This document shows positions 1 through 8,174 of a stretch of 34,407 nucleotides of DNA, piece by piece (positions within the stretch are counted from its first letter, which is position 1; each line of letters starts with the position of its first letter). The notes under the pieces were generated by a model. That model saw only the letters and a program-made list of their open reading frames with translations. It searched no databases and was not told the origin of the DNA. A program made the translations under genes and the position numbers. This DNA is from a virus. The stretch covers positions 1 through 34,407 of IMG/VR virus record IMGVR_UViG_3300020160_000051; one strand, given 5' to 3'.

Positions 1-11
1 CCCCAACTACA

Positions 12-33
12 AGGCCCCTAACCTTGAGGGCCT
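12..33 (+). other. GC-rich hairpin at left edge
   Basis: A six-base-pair inverted repeat (AGGCCC at 12-17, GGGCCT at 28-33) surrounds a ten-base loop just before the plus-strand HNH-like gene. There is no T-run on either strand. It could be part of a terminator for a gene outside the window or a leader structure, and I cannot tell which. Confidence 0.3.
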
Positions 34-49
34 CTACTGAGGAACAACT

Positions 50-301
50 ATGCCACGTGACTACAAAAAAGAATACGCCAACTACCAAGGCAAGCCAGAG
101 CAGATTGCCAACCGTGCGAAGCGCAACGCTGCACGTGCCACGCTTGAGAAAAAGGGTGTGGTGTCAAAGGGTGACGGCAAGGACGTTGACCACAAGACGC
201 CCATCGTCAAAGGCGGCGGTAATGGGACAAGCAACCTGCGTGCAGTGCCTAAATCCCAGAACCGCTCCTTCGCCCGCACGCGTAGTGCAGGCATGAAGTA
301 A
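50..301 (+). CDS. Small HNH-endonuclease-like protein
   Basis: An 83-aa basic protein and the only convincing plus-strand gene in the window. The core is the DVDH motif at residues 45-48, followed by PIVKGG, SNLR (Asn62) and NRSF (Asn71). This matches the metal-binding Asp-His...Asn...Asn/His pattern of small phage HNH proteins. The N-terminal half (DYKKEY...GKPEQI..RAKRNAAR) is a basic helix likely to contact nucleic acid. A GAGGAAC ribosome-binding sequence precedes the ATG. Such proteins can act as free-standing nicking or homing nucleases, and some HNH proteins assist terminase, but the role here is inference. The final His of canonical HNH is Asn, so activity is uncertain. It converges directly on the minus-strand genes with no spacer. 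Confidence 0.75.
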   Translation: MPRDYKKEYANYQGKPEQIANRAKRNAARATLEKKGVVSKGDGKDVDHKTPIVKGGGNGTSNLRAVPKSQNRSFARTRSAGMK

Positions 302-493
302 TTACTTCTTGGCCTTGTGACGGCCGGGCTCGAACTTGGCTTCCATCTTGGCGTATGCCTTCTTGGTGGGGGCCATTTTCTTTTCAGCGGCTTCGTTCTT
401 CTTCGTGTCGGGTTTGCCGAACGGGTTTGACTTGGCCTTGTTTGTTGCGGTGCGTTGACCGCGCATTGGCATAGCTTTCATGTTGTTCACCAT
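302..493 (-). CDS. Small lysine-rich basic protein
   Basis: A 63-aa protein very rich in Lys, Ala, Pro and Asn, without membrane segments or a recognisable domain. It is the last gene of the long minus-strand block. Its start overlaps the end of the 87-aa gene upstream (487-493), suggesting translational coupling, and a second in-frame Met lies at residue 5. Its TAA stop abuts the stop of the convergent HNH-like gene. The charge and position suggest a small nucleic-acid-binding or virion-associated protein, but this is inference. A spurious ORF cannot be excluded, although the overlap and end-of-operon position favour a real gene. Confidence 0.6.
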   Translation of the reverse strand: MVNNMKAMPMRGQRTATNKAKSNPFGKPDTKKNEAAEKKMAPTKKAYAKMEAKFEPGRHKAKK

Positions 494-750
494 TTAACTT
501 TGTCGGCCCAATAGGCGGCTGACATTTTGCCTTTGGCGATGTTGCCCGCATGGCGGGCTTTAAACGCCTCGTTACGTGCAGACCCGTCAGGGCTGCCCTT
601 AACTCCTTGCTGACCAAAGCGGATGGTCTTCACCTGCTCGCCCACTTTGGCCACTACGACGTGGCTCTTTGTGGGGTGGCTAGGTGTCGCCTTCGGCTTG
701 TTGTAGCCAGACACGCCCGTGCGTGCCAGTCGTGTGTCTTTTGTTGCCAT
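487..750 (-). CDS. Small conserved-looking phage protein ending in AYWADKVKW
   Basis: An 87-aa basic protein. The C-terminal half (VKTIRFGQQGVKG..., then FKARHAGNIAKGKMSAAYWA) resembles a small phage protein family I recall from many tailed phages, possibly filed as a domain of unknown function. I cannot verify the family name. The GGAGGAA ribosome-binding sequence lies in the last codons and stop region of the giant virion gene, only two bases separate the two ORFs, and the pair is clearly coupled. There is no signal peptide or membrane segment. A DNA-associated or virion role is plausible from charge and position, and nothing in the sequence proves it. Confidence 0.7.
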   Translation of the reverse strand: MATKDTRLARTGVSGYNKPKATPSHPTKSHVVVAKVGEQVKTIRFGQQGVKGSPDGSARNEAFKARHAGNIAKGKMSAAYWADKVKW

Positions 751-752
751 GG

Positions 753-3700
753 TTATTCCTCCTCACCACGTTTTTTGAGAACCTCTTTTTCCATGCGCAC
801 ACGCAGGTCTTCGAGTGTTGCGTCCAGCTCATCATAGTCTGGGTAGCCTTTGCGGAACTCATCGCGCTGGGCTTTAGCCATTGCCGACTTGAAGTCCTTC
901 TCGATGCGCTTGACCGCCAAGTCCTGCATGGCTTCAGATTCATCGACGTTGTAGTCGTACAGCTTCAGGCCGAACGCGCGGGCAAACACCATGGGGGAAG
1001 GCTCGACACCAGTGATGCCCGTCTTGCCCTCAAAGAAGTCCGTAGCCCTGCCGACCTGCTTGCTGCTGATACCGGGCGGAGACACGATGTCATACGCGGC
1101 TTTTGTCGTGTTCCACAGCTTTTGCCACTCGGTGTCAGTTGGCTGATGAATGGACTTGCCTGTGTAAGTATCAACGCCGAGGATGAGACTTGCAACAGTA
1201 GACACGAGTGGGCCGCTAGGTGTGACCATGCCCGGAATCCACGACTGGCCAGCAAAACCGTTAGGCAAGCCTTTAGTCATTGACGCCGCAGGGAAGTAGT
1301 CGCCGAGTTTGTAGTACACAGGGTTGTCGTCGTCGCCCATGAAAGGGATGCGAATGTGCATGTATGGGCCGACAGCGCCAAAGAACATACGCTCACGGAT
1401 TGAGTCAGGCCCTGACTTGCGGGCTTCCTCGTCGTCTCCACCAGCTGCACTAGCCATGCCAGCTTCTAGCAGGTAGTAGGCCATGAGCACGTTGGCGATC
1501 TTCCAAGGTTGTGTCAGTGCGATGCGGCCGATCATTGGCCCCATGGCGTAGCCCCAAGAGATGAACGGCATGATCGTCTGGCGCATGGTCTTGACGGCCT
1601 TAGAGTCGATGTCGTAGTCGCCAAACGCCTTCAGCGCGAACTTACCCGCAGTGCGGAACATATCTTCGGTAGGTGCCTTGACACCAGCTTTGAGCTGTTC
1701 TTGGCCGACGGCCTTCATAAACGCGGCCAAGCGGAACGCGTTGTCCTCGAACGCGTACATGTGCGATGCAATCTCGTCAGCTTTGCCGACTTTGTTTTGC
1801 AGGTACTCAGCCTTCGACTTCTCGACACCCATCCAGCCAGTAACGCGGACTAGCAAGGAGTCATCATTGCCGTTCAGCAGGTTCTTCTCGTGGGCTTTGT
1901 AGAGGGCTTCTTTAACCTCAGCGCTAGAGAAGTCGCCGAGCATGGCACCGGAGTTGATGAACCGCTCAACCATCAGGCGTTCTTGCTTTGTTAGCAGCTG
2001 GGGCTTAACTTCGTACTTGAACAGCAGCTTGGTGGCGTCGCGCATCGTCTTGAACGAGATGTCGTGCATCATCGCCATGGTGATGTTGGACGCAGCGTTG
2101 GTGAAGTGCGTGCCGGGGTTAAGCGTGGTCTTCGACTTCTTGAACCAACGCATGACGTTGTTGTACGCACGGTTGTCAACGACTGGCTGGCGAGAGTACA
2201 TGTCCACCATGGAGTTCCATACTGGGCCGGGCAAAATCTTGCCAGCTAGCGCACCGTACACGCCCTCATTGGCGGGCAGCTGCACCCATGTGCCAGACAT
2301 GCGGTACAAGTCTTTCGTCTTCTCAGAGCGTGACATTTCTTCTGAAATCTTCAGCACGCGGTCGTCACCCTTTTCATCGAGTTTGGTTCCGAATGTCTTG
2401 TTGATTTCAGCAATGTCATCAAACGCCACCTTGGCGTGTGGGCTACCTTCGCCACCCATCTTGGCCATGGCAGCGATGAAGTTCTTGCTGGCATAGTTGT
2501 TGGCCAGCGCAGCCATGGTGTTACGCAGCGCGTTTGCCAGATCGTCAGCCTTTTCATCGGTAGCGATTTCACGTGCGGTGGTGTTCGTTGTAAATTTGAA
2601 TTTACCGTTCTCAACGTCACCGGACTCAAGGAGCCACTTGCGTGACGTGTCCACTTTGTGGCCCATGGGATGCTGCTCGTTGAGCTCTTTGAACCGTGCA
2701 ACAGACATAAAGCCAGCAGACTCGACGCCTTTGATGCCACTGGTCTTGAACACGCGGTAGAAGTCACCGGAAGCAACTGGGTCGCCGCTGGCGCTTTTAA
2801 CCATCCACTCTGGCTCAATATTAGCCTCGTACTCAGACTTCTTACCCAAGATTTTGTTGATCGCACCAAGGCCGAACTGGTTGCGGGCAATCTCTTCTGA
2901 GCGCGATGGGAACAACAAGTTCTCCGAGAACTTGCGGGTCGTAAAGAAGCGTTGCTCAACAGGGGACAACTGAGTCACGTACAGGTCAAACCAACGCTTC
3001 ATGTTGTCAGCCAAGCCTTTGAGCTTGCCGCCGTCGTCTACGTTGTCGAGAGCTTTCTTGTTGCCATCGAGGTAGTCGAACACAGCAATAACTTCAGGGC
3101 CAGACTTACCAGTGATGTAGTTAGCGATACGCTCTGCGATTTGGTAGCCGACGTTCTTGTCGAACTTGTAGTTGTCCTGAATGTTGGACACGTCGCTGTT
3201 CACGTTATAGCGTGAGTTCAGCAAGCCTGCAACAATCTCTGCACTAGGGTACTTCTTAGCCACGTCGCGGCCCCAACCAGCTAACTTGCTGGCCAGCTTC
3301 TCAGCGTTCTCTTGACTCCAGCCCACAGCTTCAAATAGGCGCTGCGTGCTCAACACGTTAATCAGGTTTTTTTCTTCCCAGACCGTGTAGTCAGCCTCGT
3401 TTTTGCCGAGGGCAGCAGCGATCTTGGCGTTGCTGATTGGTTTGTTTGTCTGCACGGCTGCCTCAAGGATTTGGCTAGTCGTAGCCTCGTACTTGGTGTT
3501 AGCGGCGCTTTCAAGCAAGCGGAAGCTGCCCATAATCACGTCGCTGGCAGCAGTGTTGTTTTTCAGGCCAAGCATGCGGCGCACGGTGGCGAGAATCATG
3601 TTCCACACGTCTTTGGCAGACTGCACGAACGACGCTGGTGCGCCCTTTGATGGCATTGCCTCCAGTGCCTTACGGAACTCAACAAGCGTGTTGCCGTAAG

Positions 3701-6596
3701 AAATCAGTTCGAGCACAGCATCCAGTTCCCGCTTACCTTTGACGAGCCCAGCCAGAACGGCCTGCACTTCAGCAGCTTTAGGGCTCAACTTGCCGGTGTC
3801 AAAGGCAACTACCTGCTTCACGGATGCGAGCAGTTGGCGAACCATAGGGTCGTTGGGCTTGCTGTGGACATACCACTGCAACGCGGCGTGCAACGCTTCG
3901 TGCAAAGCGACTTCAGGCGAAGCCGTTGGCGACATGGTGATGGTGTTTGTCTTGGGGTCGTACTGCGTCTTACCCTCGGCAAAGACTACGCTAGGTGGAT
4001 TGCTGGTGTTCTTGAACACTTCAGACACGCCCTTGGCGATCATGCGCTCAAACGGTGTGCCTTTGCTGCGGATGTAGTTCAGTACGCCCTGAAAACCCTT
4101 TTGCACGGGTGAGTTTGGGCCAAGTGACGCACCGTATTCCGCAGCACGCACTAGAGGCTGCTCAAAGCCTTTCGCCTGCTCTTCCTTCATTGTGCGAACA
4201 TCACCGCCGCGCACGTCAAGTAGGTCTGCATCGTTGCGGAAGATTCCACGCTTGGCAGCCGCCCAGCCTTGTGACAGGCTAAGGTCTAGCTTTTCTAGCG
4301 CTTTCATCTCATCAGCCAAGGCAGTTAGTTGGTCGCCGTCTTCTGTGGCTTCCATCTTAGCGTCGATAGCGGCCTTGCGGGCAGCTAGCTTGTCTTTGAC
4401 TAGGCGGACCATAACCTCGACGTTTTTGGCGTTGTTGCCAGACGCTTCGCCAAGAGTACCTAAAGCAGCCTGTGCTTCTGACCACAGCTGGCGCACTTTT
4501 GCGACATTTACATCAGAACGGGCAGCGGCTTGCGCCTCTTCGCCTTTTTGCGTGAACTTGCGTGTTTCTTTAAGGACTGCACGGGACTCCGATGGCACCA
4601 TATTGCCAGCCGCGTTCAAGTACGCGAGGTACTTAGCACCAAAGTCACGCGCAGCTTGGGCAAGTTTGCCACCGGGGGTGTTGGCGTCCTTATCTAGTTT
4701 GCCGCTCAGGAACGCTCCGCTGGCTTTGGCCAATGTGGGGGCGTCGTACGATGCACGGCCACCTACGCTGATTTTGCCGCCTTTGACAGACGCGTTGAGC
4801 TGTGAGCCAGAGTCACCAGCGAGCGGGCGCAGGCCAAGCTCGTCAATCGCGTTTTGTGCCGCTACTGCGTCAGCTTCTTCACTCTCGGCTAGTTGAGCGG
4901 TGGTGACAGCGGGGGCTGCTGGTTTTTGTCCTTGCGTTTTTGCTTGCTTGGCTTGAGGGGTTTTAGGGCCACGTTTAGGAGCTTTCAAAGAAGCGCCCAC
5001 TACCGCTGGGGTAGTGGGCTGAACGGCGCTTACAGCACCGAGGGGAGGAGCGATAGGTTCAGCAAATGCTGGGCCAGCTGCCAGTGGGCCGCCTTCTTCC
5101 TGAGCGAGCACTTGCTGGCTGTTAAGGATAGGGGTCTGGAACATGCCAGTGCGAATCTCAGACAGTTTGGGACGTGCAGCTGGTTGCTCTTGGCGAGGCA
5201 TCTCACGGCCAAGCGCTGGTGATGTCAGGTCAACAGGGACAGACGGCGCGGTGTAGAACACGCCCGGGGCGCTTTGAATGATTCCAGTGGCAGCAGGTGC
5301 GCGTGTTTCTACTTGCTCCATTTGACCGCCAGCAGGCAGCAGACCGCGTTGGCCGCTGGTGTAGTTTTCAGCCTTAGTAGCTGCACCGCCGATTAGGTCA
5401 ATCTCTTGCAGTTGGTCTTCGCGCGGTTTCACACCGAGAATGGTGTCAATGTGCGATTGCAGGTCAATCGGGTCAGCTTCTGTGATGATGCCCTTGGTCA
5501 AGTCACCGTATTTCTTGGTGGCTTCGTCTTCGAGTTCTTTGTGCTTCGCAAGGCGCATGTCCTCGAAGTCGAGCTGCGCGTCGAACCACTTGTCAACATC
5601 TTGGTCAGCAACGCCTTGGCGCTTGGCTTCGGCCATGACAGCGTCCATAGCTTGCGCACGGACTTCCGTAGGGGTGTTCTCGCCGTACAGAGCTTGCTTG
5701 AGCTGCGCAGCGTTGCGCGAGCGGGACATGTGGCCACCCAACGACAGGGGGCCAAGGATTGCGGACAACCCAGCCCCGCCTAAAGCTGATTGCTTGGCGA
5801 TTGCGAGTGGGTCTTCGGCGTTTGCACCGTAGGCTTGCTCCACTGCGTAGGTACCCAAATCTTGAGCCACCTCAGTGCCAGTCTGGACACCCATGTTGAT
5901 CGCAGTAGCTTTTAGCAGCGGCTTGGCGATGGCCGTATCAGTCATACCAGCAGCAATATCACCAGTAGCACGACCAGCGCCGCCACCGAGCAGGGGTGAT
6001 AAGCCCTTGAGCACACGCCCACCAGCTACTGTGGCAATACCTTCGAGCGGGCCCTGAACTAGACCAACACGACGAGCCGCTGCGAGTGCGTCTTCCTCTG
6101 ACACGCCCTGTGAGCGTAGTTTATCGAGTGTCTCTTGCGCAGACGATGTTCCGAAAAGAGTGGCAGCGCCTACACCAGCAGCAACTTCACCAACACCGGG
6201 GACGAACGCTAAAGGGGCGATAGCAGCCACTGGGGCTAGGCCACGTGCGCCAGTTACTAGGGCTTGGCCAACTAAGCCGCGACCACGCATGTCTGGGTTG
6301 TAGTCTGCTGCACGGGCTTCGGCGTTCTGCGCCATCTCACGGCCGTACTCAGGTGCAAGCCCTGTGTACTCAAGACCTTGGCCAACCATCTTGGGCAAGT
6401 CAGAAACTGCACCGCCGACAACTTGACGACCCATTTCAGCCAGCGTACCACGTGGCTTAACGCCGAAGAAATTAGCCGCTTGTTCAAACGGCATGCCAGT
6501 GTCTTGGCTGTATTTGTTTACCAGCTCATCGTCTGGCAAACTACGAAATTCTTCAGGTGCGGAGGCCCGCAGCTGGGCGATGGTGTAAATAGGCAC
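753..6596 (-). CDS. Giant internal virion / ejection protein with HEXXH motif
   Basis: A 1947-aa protein in the position of the T7 gp16-type ejection protein, last of the three internal-virion genes. The start is GTG with a strong AAGGAG upstream. Residues about 110-150 are Ala/Gly-rich and hydrophobic, as expected for a protein that inserts into membranes. Residues about 400-600 are low-complexity Pro/Ala/Gln/Lys linker. H899-E900-A-L-H903 is a zinc-peptidase-type HEXXH motif followed by possible third ligands E957 or E963. The C-terminal third contains NPGTHFTNAASN and MPFISWGYAMGP segments that I associate with large polyvalent phage virion proteins. I saw no lysozyme or transglycosylase motif, unlike T7 gp16. 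The likely role is virion-carried DNA ejection with an additional peptidase-like domain. Virion function rests on position and size, and catalysis is inference. Confidence 0.8.
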   Translation of the reverse strand: MPIYTIAQLRASAPEEFRSLPDDELVNKYSQDTGMPFEQAANFFGVKPRGTLAEMGRQVVGGAVSDLPKMVGQGLEYTGLAPEYGREMAQNAEARAADYNPDMRGRGLVGQALVTGARGLAPVAAIAPLAFVPGVGEVAAGVGAATLFGTSSAQETLDKLRSQGVSEEDALAAARRVGLVQGPLEGIATVAGGRVLKGLSPLLGGGAGRATGDIAAGMTDTAIAKPLLKATAINMGVQTGTEVAQDLGTYAVEQAYGANAEDPLAIAKQSALGGAGLSAILGPLSLGGHMSRSRNAAQLKQALYGENTPTEVRAQAMDAVMAEAKRQGVADQDVDKWFDAQLDFEDMRLAKHKELEDEATKKYGDLTKGIITEADPIDLQSHIDTILGVKPREDQLQEIDLIGGAATKAENYTSGQRGLLPAGGQMEQVETRAPAATGIIQSAPGVFYTAPSVPVDLTSPALGREMPRQEQPAARPKLSEIRTGMFQTPILNSQQVLAQEEGGPLAAGPAFAEPIAPPLGAVSAVQPTTPAVVGASLKAPKRGPKTPQAKQAKTQGQKPAAPAVTTAQLAESEEADAVAAQNAIDELGLRPLAGDSGSQLNASVKGGKISVGGRASYDAPTLAKASGAFLSGKLDKDANTPGGKLAQAARDFGAKYLAYLNAAGNMVPSESRAVLKETRKFTQKGEEAQAAARSDVNVAKVRQLWSEAQAALGTLGEASGNNAKNVEVMVRLVKDKLAARKAAIDAKMEATEDGDQLTALADEMKALEKLDLSLSQGWAAAKRGIFRNDADLLDVRGGDVRTMKEEQAKGFEQPLVRAAEYGASLGPNSPVQKGFQGVLNYIRSKGTPFERMIAKGVSEVFKNTSNPPSVVFAEGKTQYDPKTNTITMSPTASPEVALHEALHAALQWYVHSKPNDPMVRQLLASVKQVVAFDTGKLSPKAAEVQAVLAGLVKGKRELDAVLELISYGNTLVEFRKALEAMPSKGAPASFVQSAKDVWNMILATVRRMLGLKNNTAASDVIMGSFRLLESAANTKYEATTSQILEAAVQTNKPISNAKIAAALGKNEADYTVWEEKNLINVLSTQRLFEAVGWSQENAEKLASKLAGWGRDVAKKYPSAEIVAGLLNSRYNVNSDVSNIQDNYKFDKNVGYQIAERIANYITGKSGPEVIAVFDYLDGNKKALDNVDDGGKLKGLADNMKRWFDLYVTQLSPVEQRFFTTRKFSENLLFPSRSEEIARNQFGLGAINKILGKKSEYEANIEPEWMVKSASGDPVASGDFYRVFKTSGIKGVESAGFMSVARFKELNEQHPMGHKVDTSRKWLLESGDVENGKFKFTTNTTAREIATDEKADDLANALRNTMAALANNYASKNFIAAMAKMGGEGSPHAKVAFDDIAEINKTFGTKLDEKGDDRVLKISEEMSRSEKTKDLYRMSGTWVQLPANEGVYGALAGKILPGPVWNSMVDMYSRQPVVDNRAYNNVMRWFKKSKTTLNPGTHFTNAASNITMAMMHDISFKTMRDATKLLFKYEVKPQLLTKQERLMVERFINSGAMLGDFSSAEVKEALYKAHEKNLLNGNDDSLLVRVTGWMGVEKSKAEYLQNKVGKADEIASHMYAFEDNAFRLAAFMKAVGQEQLKAGVKAPTEDMFRTAGKFALKAFGDYDIDSKAVKTMRQTIMPFISWGYAMGPMIGRIALTQPWKIANVLMAYYLLEAGMASAAGGDDEEARKSGPDSIRERMFFGAVGPYMHIRIPFMGDDDNPVYYKLGDYFPAASMTKGLPNGFAGQSWIPGMVTPSGPLVSTVASLILGVDTYTGKSIHQPTDTEWQKLWNTTKAAYDIVSPPGISSKQVGRATDFFEGKTGITGVEPSPMVFARAFGLKLYDYNVDESEAMQDLAVKRIEKDFKSAMAKAQRDEFRKGYPDYDELDATLEDLRVRMEKEVLKKRGEEE

Positions 6597-6607
6597 AGTG
6601 GCTCCTT

Positions 6608-6622
6608 ATCGTGCAAAACGAT
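6608..6622 (-). other. Small hairpin at the ribosome-binding site of the giant gene
   Basis: The five-base arms ATCGT and ACGAT flank a five-base loop just upstream of the AAGGAG that serves the GTG start at 6596. Folding would place structure next to the ribosome-binding site and could limit initiation of the giant protein. It is short and could be chance. Confidence 0.25.
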
Positions 6623-6633
6623 TGTACGTCACC

Positions 6634-6649
6634 GCCCGCTACAGCGGGC
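6634..6649 (-). other. Intergenic GC hairpin (6-bp stem, 4-nt loop)
   Basis: A perfect GCCCGC / GCGGGC stem with a TGTA loop (minus-strand reading) fills much of the 58-base gap between the 505-aa and 1947-aa virion genes. There is no U-tract, so it is not a classic terminator. It could be an RNA processing or stabilising element that sets the ratio of the two ejection proteins. Confidence 0.4.
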
Positions 6650-6654
6650 AGGTA

Positions 6655-8172
6655 TTAGCCACCATACTTGCTACGGAAGTCAGCGGCGATCTGTGCGCGA
6701 CGGCGTGCGGCCAGCTCATCAGCCTGCTGGGCAGCGAGTGCCTCTTGCTCTTGGCGAGCAGCACGGTCTTGCAGACCCTTTTCGCGAGCGGCGCGTGCTT
6801 TCTCTTGGTACGAGTTGTAGTCTACGCGAGCGTTGAGTTCTTTCTCGGTAGGCTTGGTCTCGGTAGGCTTGGTCTCGGTAGGCTTGGTCTCGGTAGGCTT
6901 AGAAGGCTTGACCTCAGCAGCTGGTGTGGTCTTGACACCTTCTGGCTTGGCAGTGGGCTTGTTGCCACCACCCCAGCCGGGAGCACCCTCGCCACCACCA
7001 TGCTTAGAAGGGTTTAAGCCACGACCAATCATGAGAGAGTTCATAGCAGCTGTGTCACCCTTGCGTTCGGCGGCTTGCCACGCAGTAGTTTTTGTGAGCT
7101 CAGTGAACTGCTTATTTTCGGCGGCCGTAGCCGCAGTTTCTGGCTTGCTACCCCACGCAGCCGCTTGTGCAGCGTACAAGCCCTTCTTGTATGGCACAAG
7201 GCTAGCTTCACCTTCACTGGCCGCAATAGTAGCTTGTTTAGCGCGGACACCAAGCGCCCACTCGGCGACGTTACCGGGGTCTTCCGCTTGCTTGCGCAAG
7301 TACGCGGTCGCCAGATCAGCGCTTTGGAACGACTCAGTGCGCAACACTTTCGTAGGTTCAGCGTCGCTCACCAGATTCAGAATGACTTGACCGTTTGCAC
7401 CTACTGCTTTGACAAAGTGAGTGCCATCGGCAAAGTTTTTGTCATCTTTGTGCAGGGTCAGCAAGCCATCGAGGTCTTTGCCTTTTACAGCCTTCTTGAC
7501 ATAGGTGTCCAGAACTTCGAGTTCGGCCTTGTCGATGCCAGAGATTTGCGAGGCCACAGTGAACTGTTGGCCACGGTTGAGCTGGTGCTTGGCTGCCAAC
7601 GACTTAACTGCCGTCATGTCGCTTGGGTTTTCAAGGGCGCTGTAGTCCTTCTCGAACGCTTGCATGCGCACGGCGTCTTCGTCTTCACGCATCGCCTTGT
7701 TGAGCTGCAAACCTGTGAGCTGCTGCTGCTGGGCACGAGCTGTTAGTTCTTCAGCTTTGTCGATCTGGCCATACGAGCGATACACGTCAGACAGACCTTG
7801 AGTACGCAAAGGAGCTGCGGCTGTCTGCGCTTCCTTCATAGTGTCAAAGTTCTTGCCGCCGTCGTAGCCACCGCTAGCCACAGAGTAGTCGGGGCCAGAC
7901 AGGCCAACACGACGACTCAGTTCAGCCATGGCTGGGGTGTACTGCTCATGCACCTGTTGGATTTGCTCAGGCGTAGCACCTTCGCCTAGACCTTGCAGCG
8001 CTTGGTCACGTGCGCCGATAACTTGTTGTAAGTTTTCGTTCAGGCCAGAGCCATAGGCACCTTCGGTGACTTTGTACTTCTTAGCTTCCTCAGCCAAGTC
8101 CTGTTGCATCATGCCTTGTCGGATGACGTTGCCGAGGTTGATACCTGCGTTTAAACCTTCTGCCCAGCCCAT
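6655..8172 (-). CDS. Internal virion protein (T7 gp15-like position)
   Basis: A 505-aa, mostly alpha-helical, Ala/Glu/Gln/Lys-rich protein between two other ejection-block genes. A strong AAGGAG lies six bases before the ATG. No enzyme motif is visible. Residues about 360-445 form a Gly/Pro-rich linker that includes tandem PTETK repeats (about 425-444). A highly charged Arg/Ala/Gln/Glu helix follows to the end. The size, the helical composition and the order 262 aa - 505 aa - 1947 aa parallel the T7 gp14-gp15-gp16 ejection proteins, though the middle one is shorter than T7 gp15. The assignment rests on gene order and composition, not on recognisable sequence similarity. Confidence 0.65.
   Translation of the reverse strand: MGWAEGLNAGINLGNVIRQGMMQQDLAEEAKKYKVTEGAYGSGLNENLQQVIGARDQALQGLGEGATPEQIQQVHEQYTPAMAELSRRVGLSGPDYSVASGGYDGGKNFDTMKEAQTAAAPLRTQGLSDVYRSYGQIDKAEELTARAQQQQLTGLQLNKAMREDEDAVRMQAFEKDYSALENPSDMTAVKSLAAKHQLNRGQQFTVASQISGIDKAELEVLDTYVKKAVKGKDLDGLLTLHKDDKNFADGTHFVKAVGANGQVILNLVSDAEPTKVLRTESFQSADLATAYLRKQAEDPGNVAEWALGVRAKQATIAASEGEASLVPYKKGLYAAQAAAWGSKPETAATAAENKQFTELTKTTAWQAAERKGDTAAMNSLMIGRGLNPSKHGGGEGAPGWGGGNKPTAKPEGVKTTPAAEVKPSKPTETKPTETKPTETKPTEKELNARVDYNSYQEKARAAREKGLQDRAARQEQEALAAQQADELAARRRAQIAADFRSKYGG
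6843..6900 (-). repeat. 15-bp tandem repeat encoding PTETK units
   Basis: Almost four consecutive copies of a 15-base unit (plus-strand TCTCGGTAGGCTTGG) lie in frame within the 505-aa virion protein and encode Pro-Thr-Glu-Thr-Lys units. A 15-base period keeps the frame, so copy-number change would alter linker length without breaking the gene. Confidence 0.9.
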
Positions 8173-8174
8173 AA

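Noticed and set aside
684-1283. Plus-strand 199-aa open frame with hydrophobic start
   Set aside because: It overlaps the 87-aa and giant genes on the opposite strand. The hydrophobic N-terminus is a by-product of antisense translation, and no phage family is recognised.
4192-4896. Plus-strand 234-aa open frame inside the giant virion gene
   Set aside because: Ser/Ala/Arg-rich antisense shadow of the real coding frame, without a convincing ribosome-binding site or domain.
6597-6654. Intrinsic terminator in the 505-aa/1947-aa gap
   Set aside because: The GC hairpin has no following U-run, so it is noted only as a structure.
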